Origin: Akkermansia massiliensis
GTDB lineage: Bacteria; Verrucomicrobiota; Verrucomicrobiia; Verrucomicrobiales; Akkermansiaceae
Reading direction: 5' to 3'
NCBI RefSeq assembly: GCF_023516715.1
Contig: NZ_JAMGSI010000001.1
Coordinates: 930,001 to 994,000, forward strand
Length of the DNA: 64,000 nt
The position numbers were made by a program, and so were the translations under genes. Below the pieces are notes generated by a model, which worked only from the letters and a program-made list of their open reading frames with translations, was not told the DNA's origin and did no database searches. Of this stretch, positions 15,945 to 24,223 are shown one piece after another. How positions within the stretch are numbered: position 1 is the stretch's first letter; each line of letters starts with the position of its first letter.

Positions 15945-16970
15945 ATGAGCCTATTACAAAACATCAAGCGCGGAGTGCAGCAGCGGCCGCAGCGTGTCAT
16001 CATCTACGGGCCGGAAGGCGTGGGAAAATCCACGCTGGCGGCCGGGCTGCCCGCCCCCCTCTTTCTGGACACGGAAGAAGGAACCCAGCACATGAATGTG
16101 GACCGCATCCAGGTAGACCACTACGGCGCCATGCTGGAAGCCCTGCAGGACATTTACAAGGAAGCCCGGAACGGAAACCTCCCTTACAAAACGCTCGTCA
16201 TCGACACGGGAGACCGTCTGTGGGACATGTGCGCCCGCCAGGTCATCAGGGACTACAACGCCTCCCCCAAAGACGGAAAAATCTCCTCCATTGAAAGCAT
16301 CGGCTATGGAAAAGGGTACGCCCAGGCCAGCGAAATGTTCGTCAACCTGCTTTCCGTCTTTGACAACTGCCGGAGCGCGGGGCTGCACATCGCCGTCATC
16401 TGCCACTGCCGAGTGGAAACGGTGAACCCTCCGGAAGGGGAAGCCTACACCATGTACACCATCAAAATCAACGCTCCGGCCAAACAGGCCATCACCGCCA
16501 AGGAAAAACTCAAGGAATGGGGGGACGCTATCCTGTTCTGCAACTACGTGACCACCTTCACGGACGGAGGCAAGGCCAAAGGCGGGGAACTCCGGGCCGT
16601 CTACACGGAACACCGGGCCACCTGGGAAGCCAAAAACCGACACGGGATGCCCGCGGTCATGGCGATGGACGCCGGGGAAATCTCCCGCCTGCTGTTTGGA
16701 GCGGGCTGCGGACCTTCCGGGAACGCTCTGGCCGGCGAAAAGCAGGTGCCGCCTCCGGCCGCATCCGCGGGAGATCGTCAGGCGGATGCCCTGGCCGCGG
16801 TGATTGACCACGCAAAAGACGCCCTCGCCTTCATGATCAGCCGCGGAATCATTACTGCCGGACAAGGGCTGGAAGAAGTCCCGGCGGAATATGCCGCCCG
16901 GATTTTGAAAACTCCCGCCCGGTTCAATAACTCCGTAAAAGAATTCATGGAAGGAGGGGCGTGCCGATGA
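15945..16970 (+). CDS. Sak4-like RecA-core ATPase (AAA_24)
   Basis: 341 residues from ATG 15945, preceded by a clear AAGGAAA ribosome site. Walker A G-P-E-G-V-G-K-S-T at 22-30 and Walker B in T-L-V-I-D-T-G-D. This is the AAA_24 family that includes phage Sak4 recombinases, minimal RecA-like ATPases that anneal or pair single strands with the help of SSB. The following genes, a RecB/Cas4-like nuclease, an SSB-like protein and RusA, support a recombination role. The C-terminal ~90 residues are Ala-rich and variable. Overlaps the next gene by 4 bp. Confidence 0.85.
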   Translation: MSLLQNIKRGVQQRPQRVIIYGPEGVGKSTLAAGLPAPLFLDTEEGTQHMNVDRIQVDHYGAMLEALQDIYKEARNGNLPYKTLVIDTGDRLWDMCARQVIRDYNASPKDGKISSIESIGYGKGYAQASEMFVNLLSVFDNCRSAGLHIAVICHCRVETVNPPEGEAYTMYTIKINAPAKQAITAKEKLKEWGDAILFCNYVTTFTDGGKAKGGELRAVYTEHRATWEAKNRHGMPAVMAMDAGEISRLLFGAGCGPSGNALAGEKQVPPPAASAGDRQADALAAVIDHAKDALAFMISRGIITAGQGLEEVPAEYAARILKTPARFNNSVKEFMEGGACR

Positions 16971-18130
16971 ACCCCGTCACCTGCATCAACGTCGCCCGCG
17001 AAACCGGGCATGCCGTCCTCTCCCTGGACGGAGCGGAATACGCCGTCAGCCTGGACGACCTGCAAAAAATCCTCGCTGACATTGCCGGGCCCCGTCCGGC
17101 CCCGGCCACGGAACTATTGAGGCCGTCCCTGCTCCCCAAGCTGGCGCAATGCCCCTGCTATGTCTCCTCCCCTGACGCGGGGGAAGCGGCCCGGCGGGGA
17201 ACCCGCATGGACGACGCCTTCCGGTCCCTGCTCATGGGCGTGGACGAATTCAGGGCGTGTGAACACCTGAAAGCCGATGAAAAAGAATCCATCCTCTGGG
17301 CGGTGAAAACGGTCCGGACGCTTTGCTCCGGGGAAGAAGTCATTGCCGACAAAAACCGCTGCGCCTTCCCGCAATGGCACCCCCGCGTGACAGGCGGGGA
17401 AGCGGACTGCCTCTGCCCCGCGCTCGGCAAACTCTTCGACCTCAAAAGCGGCCAAATCCGCAACTACTGGGAACAGCAGGCCTCTTACGCGAAATCCTTC
17501 ATGGAACGGGAATTCCTGGATGAAATCACCTGCCACCTCCTCTACTGCGACCAGCAGCAAATCGTCACCCGGAAATTCACCTACCGGGAAGCCATCTCCA
17601 TCGTCAACGGCGTGGTGGACGCCGTTGACCGCGGCGGCGGGCCGCGCCTCTGCGACTACTGCGGCTGGTGCGCCTCGCAGGACACCTGCCCGCTGCGGAA
17701 CCGGGCGGCGCAGGAAATGCTGACCCTGGCGGAAGCCGGAACTCTGGAAGAAAGCTTCGCCGAAATCGCGGAAAACCCATCCAGGCTGGCGGAATTCGTC
17801 ACCAAGGCGGCTGTGCTGGAAAGTTACGTCAAAAAGGGAAAAGAAAAAATCCTCGACTACCTCAACAACGGCACGGAAGTCCCCGGATTCAGGCGCGTCT
17901 CCCGGAAAGGCGCGGACACCGTCGCTCCGGAAGACGTCGCCAAATACGCCACCTGGATTGGCGTGCCGAAACTCCTGAAATCCTATGGCCCGCTCAAGGC
18001 GGACGTCTTCCGCGCCCTGTTCGCGGAAGCATTGCCGGAACAACAATTCCCGGAAGAACTGGTCAGGACGGGGGCCGGCTCCTCCTACGTTAAAAAAATC
18101 TCCGTCTCCAAAACCGCAACCACCAAATAA
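16967..18130 (+). CDS. Cas4/RecB-like PD-(D/E)XK nuclease with Fe-S cysteines
   Basis: 387 residues. Nuclease core: G-G-E-A-D (143-147) and F-D-L-K-S-G with Asp158 and Lys160. One Cys pair near the N-terminus (C62, C64) and a cluster C229, C232, C235, C241 fit a 4Fe-4S cluster as in Cas4 and AddB. The usual motif I His after R-G-T appears to be Asp (R-G-T-R-M-D-D), a notable change. Likely the exonuclease that makes single strands for the Sak4-like protein. ATG 16967 overlaps the upstream stop by 4 bp; an ATG at 16961 is also available. Confidence 0.85.
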   Translation: MNPVTCINVARETGHAVLSLDGAEYAVSLDDLQKILADIAGPRPAPATELLRPSLLPKLAQCPCYVSSPDAGEAARRGTRMDDAFRSLLMGVDEFRACEHLKADEKESILWAVKTVRTLCSGEEVIADKNRCAFPQWHPRVTGGEADCLCPALGKLFDLKSGQIRNYWEQQASYAKSFMEREFLDEITCHLLYCDQQQIVTRKFTYREAISIVNGVVDAVDRGGGPRLCDYCGWCASQDTCPLRNRAAQEMLTLAEAGTLEESFAEIAENPSRLAEFVTKAAVLESYVKKGKEKILDYLNNGTEVPGFRRVSRKGADTVAPEDVAKYATWIGVPKLLKSYGPLKADVFRALFAEALPEQQFPEELVRTGAGSSYVKKISVSKTATTK

Positions 18131-18135
18131 CCATT

Positions 18136-18687
18136 ATGTTCAGTTACATATCAGAAGGCGAGCCCAGCGAATACGGATTTCTCCCCGCGGGCGTCTACGA
18201 AGGAAAAATCGTCAAAATGGAAGAAGGAATCTCCCAGGGCGCCAAAACGCGGGGATGCCCGCAGCTGGCCGTCCACATCAGAGCCTTCGGCCCTGAAGGG
18301 GCGGCGACGGTCCGTTACTACCTGACCAACTCGAAAGACCTGGCCTGGAAAATCGACCTGTTCGTCAAAAACGTCACCGGGAACGTCTACCAACCCGGCC
18401 AGCAGGTCATCATCAACCCGGCGGAATACCTCGGCAAACCCTGCTACGTCCGGCTCAGCGTCAGACAGGGAGACAAGCCCAGGGCGGACGGGACTTATCC
18501 CGAATTCAGCAACTGCGAAGACGTGCTGGGGCCGGACGAAGCCCGGGCCATCATGGCGGCTCAGGACAGGGCAGCGGCGGGGCGCGGCGGAGCGTCCCTG
18601 CCTCCGCGCCCGGCGGACCTGCCAGCCAACAACCACATGAGCGCCACGGCGGGACCGCCGGCGGAAGAAGACGAAATCCCCTTCTAA
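18136..18687 (+). CDS. SSB-like single-strand DNA-binding protein
   Basis: 183 residues. N-terminal beta-rich domain (about 15-130), then a Pro/Ala-rich disordered tail ending E-E-D-E-I-P-F, which copies the acidic D-D-D-I-P-F tip through which bacterial SSBs recruit partners. Its fold family (DUF669-like phage proteins) is only tentatively recognised. Position right after the ATPase and nuclease fits ssDNA handling in recombination. Confidence 0.75.
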   Translation: MFSYISEGEPSEYGFLPAGVYEGKIVKMEEGISQGAKTRGCPQLAVHIRAFGPEGAATVRYYLTNSKDLAWKIDLFVKNVTGNVYQPGQQVIINPAEYLGKPCYVRLSVRQGDKPRADGTYPEFSNCEDVLGPDEARAIMAAQDRAAAGRGGASLPPRPADLPANNHMSATAGPPAEEDEIPF

Positions 18688-18696
18688 TCAACAGCC

Positions 18697-18996
18697 ATGA
18701 GCGCACGAACGGAACACGAAAAAGAAACCATCCTGGAAGCCGTCCGCATGGCCTTTGATGAATTCGACGACTACGAAGACATCAGGCGCCAGGCGGCGGA
18801 AGACGAATCCGACTTCTGCCTCTCCATCAGCGTCAAAATCCCTGACGGGGAACAGAAAGTCTGTGTGAAAGTATCAGGCTCTATCAAGAAAACAGCTGTG
18901 GCGAATGCCTGGTTTGAGGACGACGGCCAGCTGAAACTGGACTTCGACGCCGAATCCCAGGCCCGGGAAATAGAAAGGAACTCGAAAGCGTCATGA
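18697..18996 (+). CDS. Acidic phage early protein of unknown function
   Basis: 99 residues, strongly acidic, with a helix then a small beta sheet. No family recognised. Overlaps the RusA gene by 4 bp. It lies within the recombination block and could be an accessory or inhibitor protein; nothing in the sequence decides. Confidence 0.6.
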   Translation: MSARTEHEKETILEAVRMAFDEFDDYEDIRRQAAEDESDFCLSISVKIPDGEQKVCVKVSGSIKKTAVANAWFEDDGQLKLDFDAESQAREIERNSKAS

Positions 18997-19418
18997 ACAA
19001 GCCGATAACCATCATGCTGCCGATCGTTCCCCCGACGAAAACGCACCAGAACAAAAAAATCGTCAACATCGGGAAACACGCCAAACTGGCGGACACGAAA
19101 GAATTGAAACTGGTCATCAGCGATTACCTGACCCTGCTGAAACCTTATCAACCGGCCCGGCCCCTGACGGGGCCGGTCTCCCTGAAACTGGCTTTCGTCT
19201 GGCCCTACCGCAAAAGCGAGCCGAAAAAAAACCGGATCGGGCTCATTCCGAAAACGACCAAACCGGACTGGGACAACCTGGCCAAAACCCTGCAGGATGT
19301 CATGACCCGGTTGAGATTTTGGGAAGATGACGCCCAGGTGTATTCCGCGTCCGTGGATAAATGGTGGGGCGAAGAACCACAAATAACAATCACTGTGCAA
19401 GAAGGATCAGAGCAATGA
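18993..19418 (+). CDS. rusA: RusA-type Holliday junction resolvase
   Basis: 141 residues. The signature K-P-D-W-D-N-L-A-K (90-98) gives Asp92 and Asp94, and F-W-E-D-D-A-Q-V (109-116) the further metal-binding Asp pair. Length equals E. coli RusA (about 120) plus a short extension. It resolves four-way junctions formed during phage recombination. The basic N-terminal loop (K-T-H-Q-N-K-K) is typical. Coupled by 4-bp overlaps on both sides. Confidence 0.92.
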   Translation: MNKPITIMLPIVPPTKTHQNKKIVNIGKHAKLADTKELKLVISDYLTLLKPYQPARPLTGPVSLKLAFVWPYRKSEPKKNRIGLIPKTTKPDWDNLAKTLQDVMTRLRFWEDDAQVYSASVDKWWGEEPQITITVQEGSEQ

Positions 19419-19657
19419 AACGGAACCCTCACATCATCGTTCAGCAGGTTTGCCCCATGAAGAAAACCGACGATGGGAAATATGAAGTTCAGGCCGCGAT
19501 TGTGCACCACAAAGGGATTATCGCCCGCTATCGCATAAAGTGCCCCACGAAACGGCATGCCCGGTGGGCGCAGCACCTTATTTGCACGGTGAACAATGCT
19601 TCACGCCTCCGTTGTTCTGATGGACTTAAAGCCTTGATTGAGGAAGGACCCCGATGA
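19415..19657 (+). CDS. Small basic phage protein
   Basis: 80 residues from ATG 19415 (overlapping the RusA stop by 4 bp), with two Cys and many Lys/Arg/His. No family recognised. Overlaps the next gene by 4 bp. Confidence 0.6.
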   Translation: MKRNPHIIVQQVCPMKKTDDGKYEVQAAIVHHKGIIARYRIKCPTKRHARWAQHLICTVNNASRLRCSDGLKALIEEGPR

Positions 19658-20031
19658 AAACGCCTAAATGCCCTCTTTGCGGCACACCTTTGAAAGCCAT
19701 ACGAGGATATGATGTCCATGGGATAACAACCGATTGGGTTGCTGGTTGCTACAACTGCTTCTTCCAGAGTTCCCATTTTTGGAAAACCAAGAAAGCGTGC
19801 ATTGAAGATATGGATAGGCTTGTTTCTTTGTTTCCTCCCATCATGAGGGTCTGGCCGGGGGACAAGTTGCAAGTAGAGGATGGAAGCATTTGTGAAGTGA
19901 TAAACGTTAATAAAAATCTAGCAATGATGGACGTAAGGAGAGGTGAAGGAAGACCGGTATTCACGATTGCAGATACTCATGTCATTAGATGGCCTTGGGA
20001 ACTCGAACAGGAGGGAGGGACGGAGCAATGA
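19654..20031 (+). CDS. Lar-like zinc-ribbon protein
   Basis: 125 residues. The first ~40 carry C-P-L-C-G ... C-Y-N-C, the zinc ribbon layout of Lar restriction-alleviation proteins and related phage zinc ribbons. The remaining part is a small beta domain (about 60-115). A restriction-alleviation role is possible but based on the N-terminus only. Confidence 0.6.
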   Translation: MKTPKCPLCGTPLKAIRGYDVHGITTDWVAGCYNCFFQSSHFWKTKKACIEDMDRLVSLFPPIMRVWPGDKLQVEDGSICEVINVNKNLAMMDVRRGEGRPVFTIADTHVIRWPWELEQEGGTEQ

Positions 20032-20447
20032 TTAACATCCTCCTATCCGTCAGGCGGCCTTTCTCCGAGAAAATTTTGTCCGGGGAAAAGAGATGGGAGT
20101 TGCGGAAAAACGTACCGCGCTTAAAAAAAGGCGACTCCGTAACGCTGTGGCTCTACGAGTCCGGGAAAGACGGAAAACGGGCCATCATCGGCAAGTGCCG
20201 GATGGTTTCCTATGTGTACATGCGCCACATGCCATTCGGGAAAGCTCTTGGATTATTCATCAAAGATGCTTGCGTCTCTAAAACTCGCCTGCGGACCTAT
20301 CTCCCCTGCTACGCCTGGGGAGTCCAGGACCCCGTGAGGCTCCCCGCCGCCGTGCCCCTGTCTGATATTGGACTGACCCGGCCGCCGCAGAGCTGGCAGT
20401 ATATCACGAACGAGCAAGCGGCGATACTGGAAAGGAGGCTCGCATGA
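20028..20447 (+). CDS. ASCH/PUA-like domain protein
   Basis: 139 residues from ATG 20028. Begins I-L-L-S-V-R-R-P-F-S-E-K-I-L-S-G-E-K with W-E-L-R-K next, the hallmark of ASCH domains, which bind RNA or modified nucleosides. The later R-A-I-I-G-K-C strand fits the same barrel. Phage ASCH proteins may process modified bases or act on RNA; the substrate here is unknown. Coupled by 4 bp to both neighbours. Confidence 0.75.
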   Translation: MINILLSVRRPFSEKILSGEKRWELRKNVPRLKKGDSVTLWLYESGKDGKRAIIGKCRMVSYVYMRHMPFGKALGLFIKDACVSKTRLRTYLPCYAWGVQDPVRLPAAVPLSDIGLTRPPQSWQYITNEQAAILERRLA

Positions 20448-20599
20448 AGACCTGTATTAACTGTATCTATAGGGACCAAAAGGATGGATGTTGCTGGGGA
20501 GCGACATCCATCCTGTATTCGGAAGAGGTGGATGAAACTACAAAAGCTTGTGAAGATTTTGAACCAGAAGAGGAGGCCGAAGATGAAGAAAACGCCTGA
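20444..20599 (+). CDS. Cys-rich 51-aa phage protein
   Basis: A short frame from ATG 20444, overlapping the ASCH stop by 4 bp. Cys at residues 4, 7, 16, 17 and 36 (C-I-N-C start) suggest a small metal site, followed by a very acidic C-terminal tail. It overlaps the next gene by 17 bp. Unknown function. Confidence 0.5.
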   Translation: MKTCINCIYRDQKDGCCWGATSILYSEEVDETTKACEDFEPEEEAEDEENA

Positions 20600-20927
20600 A
20601 CAGAAAGCGTTTCGCGAGTACGGAAAAGCATTAGGGAGGCTGGAAGAATTCAGGAGGAATCACCAGGACCAATTCTGTGTTCAAAGTCAAATAATGCGCC
20701 ATTTTTGGAGGGAAGCCCATGTGTGTTGCGGTCAAAAAGAAATCACAAACAAGCACGTCAAACTGATCCGTGACGCGTGGCAGAAGCGGGCCGCGTGCAA
20801 GGCGTGGAATCCACCGGACGGACGGGATTGCCCTAACTGTTTTTACAGTAGCAACCGTCGCTGCAAGCTGCCTTGTTCGCAGTGCTGGGGACACTGTCTA
20901 TGGGAGCCGAGAAAGGAGGGGAAATGA
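20583..20927 (+). CDS. Phage protein with C-terminal Cys-rich motif
   Basis: 114 residues from ATG 20583, preceded by a GGAGG-like site. N-terminal part helical and basic; the last 35 residues hold C-P-N-C ... C-K-L-P-C-S-Q-C-W-G-H-C, a probable zinc knuckle. Unknown role; 4-bp overlap with the methylase gene. Confidence 0.6.
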   Translation: MKKTPEQKAFREYGKALGRLEEFRRNHQDQFCVQSQIMRHFWREAHVCCGQKEITNKHVKLIRDAWQKRAACKAWNPPDGRDCPNCFYSSNRRCKLPCSQCWGHCLWEPRKEGK

Positions 20928-21736
20928 ACACTAGAGCACCACGGAAAAGGGCTCTGGCCCGGTATATCGGAGGGAAAAACAGAATTGCCCCCTGGATTAT
21001 CAGCTTTTTCCCTCCCCATAAAATCTACGTTGAACCGTTCGGAGGTTCCGGGGCTGTGTTGCTTAATAAACAGCCCGCCTGGATGGAGATCTACAACGAC
21101 CTTTATGACCGAGTGGTTAATTTCTTTGAGGTCTTGCGGGACCCGGAAAAATCCGCCCGGCTGGCCAGTCTGCTGGAATTGACACCCTACGCTCAAACGG
21201 CCTATGCCCGGTCTTTTGAAATCGCGGAAGATCCAGTCGAAGATGCTCTCCGCTTTGCCGTCAACTCCATGATGTCCTACGGCGGGGGAATCTATAAACC
21301 AGGTTTCAAGCGCGACGGCATATTAAGAACTACGCCTTACCCGAAAACGTGGCGGGAATATCCGGACGTTGTGAGGGAGTGCGCAGCCGAACTCCGGAAC
21401 CGGAATATTGAGATCAACAACATGGACGCTCTGCAGGTTATGTCCCGGTACGATACACCGGATACGCTGCACTACGTGGATCCGCCCTATGTGCAGTCCA
21501 CTCGCGGCAACCGTGTGAGGTACGTGCATGAGTACGACCAGCAAGACCATGAGCGGCTTCTTGTCTTTCTCAAGACGCTGAAAGGCAAGGTTATCTTGTC
21601 AGGTTATGATTCCGAGCTTTATGACCGGCATCTGGACGGCTGGCGGAAGGAGTGCAAAGTTGCTCACGACACGCAGGGCGGCAAGAAAATCGAATGCCTG
21701 TGGCTTAACTACAACCCCCAACTGACGCTTTTTTGA
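20924..21736 (+). CDS. dam: Dam-type DNA N6-adenine methyltransferase
   Basis: 270 residues from ATG 20924. AdoMet site Y-V-E-P-F-G-G-S-G (35-43) before the catalytic D-P-P-Y (186-189), the order of alpha-class D12 methylases such as Dam and M.DpnII-A. It methylates adenine in a short target; the target is not readable from sequence. As an orphan without a partner endonuclease, it probably protects phage DNA or tunes its regulation. Coupled to the preceding gene. Confidence 0.92.
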   Translation: MNTRAPRKRALARYIGGKNRIAPWIISFFPPHKIYVEPFGGSGAVLLNKQPAWMEIYNDLYDRVVNFFEVLRDPEKSARLASLLELTPYAQTAYARSFEIAEDPVEDALRFAVNSMMSYGGGIYKPGFKRDGILRTTPYPKTWREYPDVVRECAAELRNRNIEINNMDALQVMSRYDTPDTLHYVDPPYVQSTRGNRVRYVHEYDQQDHERLLVFLKTLKGKVILSGYDSELYDRHLDGWRKECKVAHDTQGGKKIECLWLNYNPQLTLF

Positions 21737-21738
21737 TT

Positions 21739-22770
21739 ATGGAATACATGAACGTACCAACAGCCTTGTTTTCCAGCCCTGAATTCATCGGGGCTGAACC
21801 AATCCAGCGCGCCACATGGATTGCCCTGCTGGCTTGGTGCTGCACCCAGGAAAACGGCGGCGTTATTGAGGGCTGCCGGACCTGGGGCATGCGCCGCTGG
21901 ATGCAAACCTGCGGTGTGATGGACAAGGAAGTCATGGACGGTGGGGAACTATACCACTTCGACGGCGACGACCTTGTTGTTTTTGGCTACCCGGGAGGCG
22001 TGCAAAAGCTGCTTGAGCGTAAGCGAGTTATTGCACGCGAAAACGGAAAGCTTGGTGGAAGGCCCAAAACCAACGTAGGAACCGACATTGAAACCGAAGA
22101 GAAACCTACGTCGGTTAATTCAGAAACCAACGTAGGAACCAATGTAGGGGCCAACGTCCAAAACCGGAAGAAAGAAAGAAAGGAAGAAAGGAATATAGGG
22201 GGAGAAACTACTACGGTGAACAGTACACCGTGGGGAGAATCGCCCGCCGCTCCTGTACTGCCTGCCGTCCCTTTCCCGGATCGGGAACGATTGAACGATG
22301 TCCGGGGGATGCGCTGCGCCGACAATCACGCGGACCTGGGGGCTTCCCCTGGAGCTGCACGGTTCATGGCTGCCACCCTTGAAATCAACCCGTCCTGGGG
22401 TCGGACGATACCAACCGCCATTGAGACGGCAGCCGCGCTTGAGGCGTACCGTTCCGCACAGGGCCGGGTTACTCCGCGGGATATGGAAATGCTGCGGGCC
22501 TACTACGCTTCCGGGCTGACAGAGGACCGGAACAAGAAGGCTTTTTGGAGGCCAGACAGCAGGCGCAAGTTCTGGGAGTGTTTCGGGGACGTTTTGACAC
22601 ACGCGGACCGCTGGGCCAAAGAGACGCGCTGGAAGTCCGCAGCCGCTCGCAAGAAGCCACAGCCGGAGCAAGCCCCGCAGCAGCCGGAAGGGCCCGTCGT
22701 GGACACCGACACCGCCGCGGCTGAAATCCGGGGTTTGATGAAAGAAATAGGGTTAGGAGGGGAAGCATGA
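21739..22770 (+). CDS. Phage replication-initiator-type protein
   Basis: 343 residues from ATG 21739 (TTG 21733 and ATG 21748 are alternatives). N-terminal ~105 residues look like the winged-helix domain of phage replisome organisers; the centre (about 110-160) is a low-complexity linker made by repeated N-V-G-T units; residues about 195-290 are helical like DnaT/DnaD-type C-terminal domains; the tail is Pro/Gln-rich. No helicase or primase gene follows, so it probably recruits host DnaB. The linker-coding DNA contains iteron-like repeats. Confidence 0.65.
   Translation: MEYMNVPTALFSSPEFIGAEPIQRATWIALLAWCCTQENGGVIEGCRTWGMRRWMQTCGVMDKEVMDGGELYHFDGDDLVVFGYPGGVQKLLERKRVIARENGKLGGRPKTNVGTDIETEEKPTSVNSETNVGTNVGANVQNRKKERKEERNIGGETTTVNSTPWGESPAAPVLPAVPFPDRERLNDVRGMRCADNHADLGASPGAARFMAATLEINPSWGRTIPTAIETAAALEAYRSAQGRVTPRDMEMLRAYYASGLTEDRNKKAFWRPDSRRKFWECFGDVLTHADRWAKETRWKSAAARKKPQPEQAPQQPEGPVVDTDTAAAEIRGLMKEIGLGGEA
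22067..22200. other. Candidate phage replication origin inside the initiator gene
   Basis: A 17-bp sequence (aaaccaacgtaggaacc) occurs identically at 22067-22083 and 22124-22140. Variants sit at 22137-22148 (aaccaatgtagg) and inverted at 22105-22116 (cctacgtcggtt). The repeats are followed at about 22156-22195 by a purine-rich, low-GC strand. Iterons within the initiator gene followed by an easily melted tract is how lambda ori is built in gene O. Confidence 0.45.
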
Positions 22771-22819
22771 AACAGTCAGAACTGAAATTGATGTCCCTCA
22801 AGCACAGGTGCGTGAGGGT

Positions 22820-24106
22820 TCACAGGTCCGGAAGCTTTTCAAGGGCCTGTGTAAACTCCTTAGCTCCAAAGTCGATATACCCCTCATGGACTTCCCGGGA
22901 GTCGTGCCCCACAATAGCTTGCACAAGGGCAGGGGGAACACCGGCATCATGTAACATGGTTGTTGCCGTATAGCGGAGGCTGTGAAAGGACAGATCATTG
23001 ACGTGGCGCCGGGTTTCCGTGCCGTTCCCTTCCTGCTTTTTATATTTCTTCCCCGCGGCTAAAGGGTCTTTGGTGATAAGGCCGCACTGATACAGGATGC
23101 GTCCAAAGATATTTGACAGACGGCCAGAGCCCTTGCTTTCAAAAATGTCCGCGCATTCCGGATGCAGGAATTCCCCTGGGGCTTCTTTCCTCCGCTGCTG
23201 CAGATGCTTTTTCAGTGCCGGGAAAATCGGAATCATCAGGGGCTTTCCCTTTTTTTGCGTTGTCATCCGGATAACGCCGCGTTTTCCGTCAACCTGGGAC
23301 CATCGGAGCGTTGCCACGTCTCCCAATCTTTGACCCCCCGTGTAGAGGCACGTTTTCACCATGGAGCGCCATTCCAGATTGCACGCGGCCATTACCTTTT
23401 CAAGCTCTTCTAGTTCAAATTTCCGGCGTTTGATGACCTTCCCCTTGTGCGGCTTGGCAATCGCCGTGAAGGGGTTTGTCTCGATGATCTTGTAGTCAAC
23501 TGCTGCCTGGAATGCCGCGGAAACCAGAGTAAGGGCAATATTGGCGGTAGACGGAGAGACGCGGGACAGGAGATGATTTTTGAAATCATCCAGCATTAAG
23601 GGAGTGATGCGGTCCAGGGGTAGATTGATACGTTCCCCCATGGAGGCGCGGAACTTGTCAAAGGCTTGTTTGTAGTTGGCTATGGATGCGGGTTTGAGCC
23701 CATTGCGTATAATGCGCTTCATGTGATCATCAAGCCAGGATTTAACAGAGGGCATCTCAATAGACTCTCCGGTTAACTCCGTAGACAAGGCAGAGATGGA
23801 TCGCCGCAGTTGATAGGCTGGCAGGTTTGCCCGTGCAGTTGATTCAAGGGCGTCTGCCAAGCGTTGCGCCTTAGTCATAGCCTGTTCCTTTGTCAGTACG
23901 TTCAGCGCCTTTCCTACGGCCTCCGCGGCCTCTTTTACTTCCCTTGTTACTGTGGCAGGGGTATGTTCGATCTTGGTTGACAGCCTGACCAGCTTCCAGC
24001 CTGTGGCGGTTCGTACACGGTATTGTGCGTACCAGTACGGACTGTTCGGCTTTTTATAGATGGATGCCATGGATTTAGTGGTATCAATAGTGTGCTCTTT
24101 TTTCAA
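22820..24106 (-). CDS. int: Phage tyrosine integrase
   Basis: 428 residues. Arm-type DNA-binding N-terminus, SAM-like core-binding domain (about 120-210) and catalytic domain with Arg260 (G-G-Q-R-L-G-D), Lys near 285, H375-x-x-R378 (H-S-L-R-Y), His401 (V-G-H-D-S) and nucleophile Tyr410. Another ATG at residue 13 could be the start. It catalyses prophage integration and, with an excisionase, excision. Convergent with the early operon; its 5' end is 118 bp from the tRNA-Gln 3' end, the likely attachment site. Confidence 0.96.
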   Translation of the reverse strand: MKKEHTIDTTKSMASIYKKPNSPYWYAQYRVRTATGWKLVRLSTKIEHTPATVTREVKEAAEAVGKALNVLTKEQAMTKAQRLADALESTARANLPAYQLRRSISALSTELTGESIEMPSVKSWLDDHMKRIIRNGLKPASIANYKQAFDKFRASMGERINLPLDRITPLMLDDFKNHLLSRVSPSTANIALTLVSAAFQAAVDYKIIETNPFTAIAKPHKGKVIKRRKFELEELEKVMAACNLEWRSMVKTCLYTGGQRLGDVATLRWSQVDGKRGVIRMTTQKKGKPLMIPIFPALKKHLQQRRKEAPGEFLHPECADIFESKGSGRLSNIFGRILYQCGLITKDPLAAGKKYKKQEGNGTETRRHVNDLSFHSLRYTATTMLHDAGVPPALVQAIVGHDSREVHEGYIDFGAKEFTQALEKLPDL

Positions 24107-24183
24107 GTTGTAACATCATGTTTTAGGATGTTCTCCTTCTTTCTGAAATCGCACAAGACCTTTATTTAAAGGGATATAAATAC

Positions 24184-24215
24184 AAAAAGACCGCCTCCAA
24201 AGAGACGGCCTTTTT
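24184..24215 (-). terminator. Hairpin terminator downstream of tRNA-Gln
   Basis: Imperfect stem 24184-24197 with 24202-24215, A-tract on one side and T-tract on the other, so it can terminate in both directions. It lies just after the tRNA 3' end. Confidence 0.7.
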
Positions 24216-24223
24216 GTTAAATC

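Larger units (their letters stand above)
1..24223. mobile_element. Prophage (left end outside window), integrated at tRNA-Gln
   Basis: A contiguous block of phage genes: tail-type proteins, terminase small and large subunits, lysis genes, CI-type repressor with divergent promoters, recombination and replication genes, and a tyrosine integrase next to a tRNA 3' end. All modules expected of a temperate tailed phage are present except head, portal and most tail genes, which presumably lie left of position 1. Genes are tightly packed and often overlap by 4 bp. The right boundary is placed at the tRNA 3' end because the integrase is beside it; the exact core attachment sequence cannot be defined, since the other end is not visible. 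Confidence 0.93.

Noticed and set aside
22767-22973. 68-codon frame after the replication gene, overlapping the integrase 3' end
   Set aside because: It begins with a coupled ATGA, so a short real remnant is possible, but most of it is antisense to the integrase and shows no domain.
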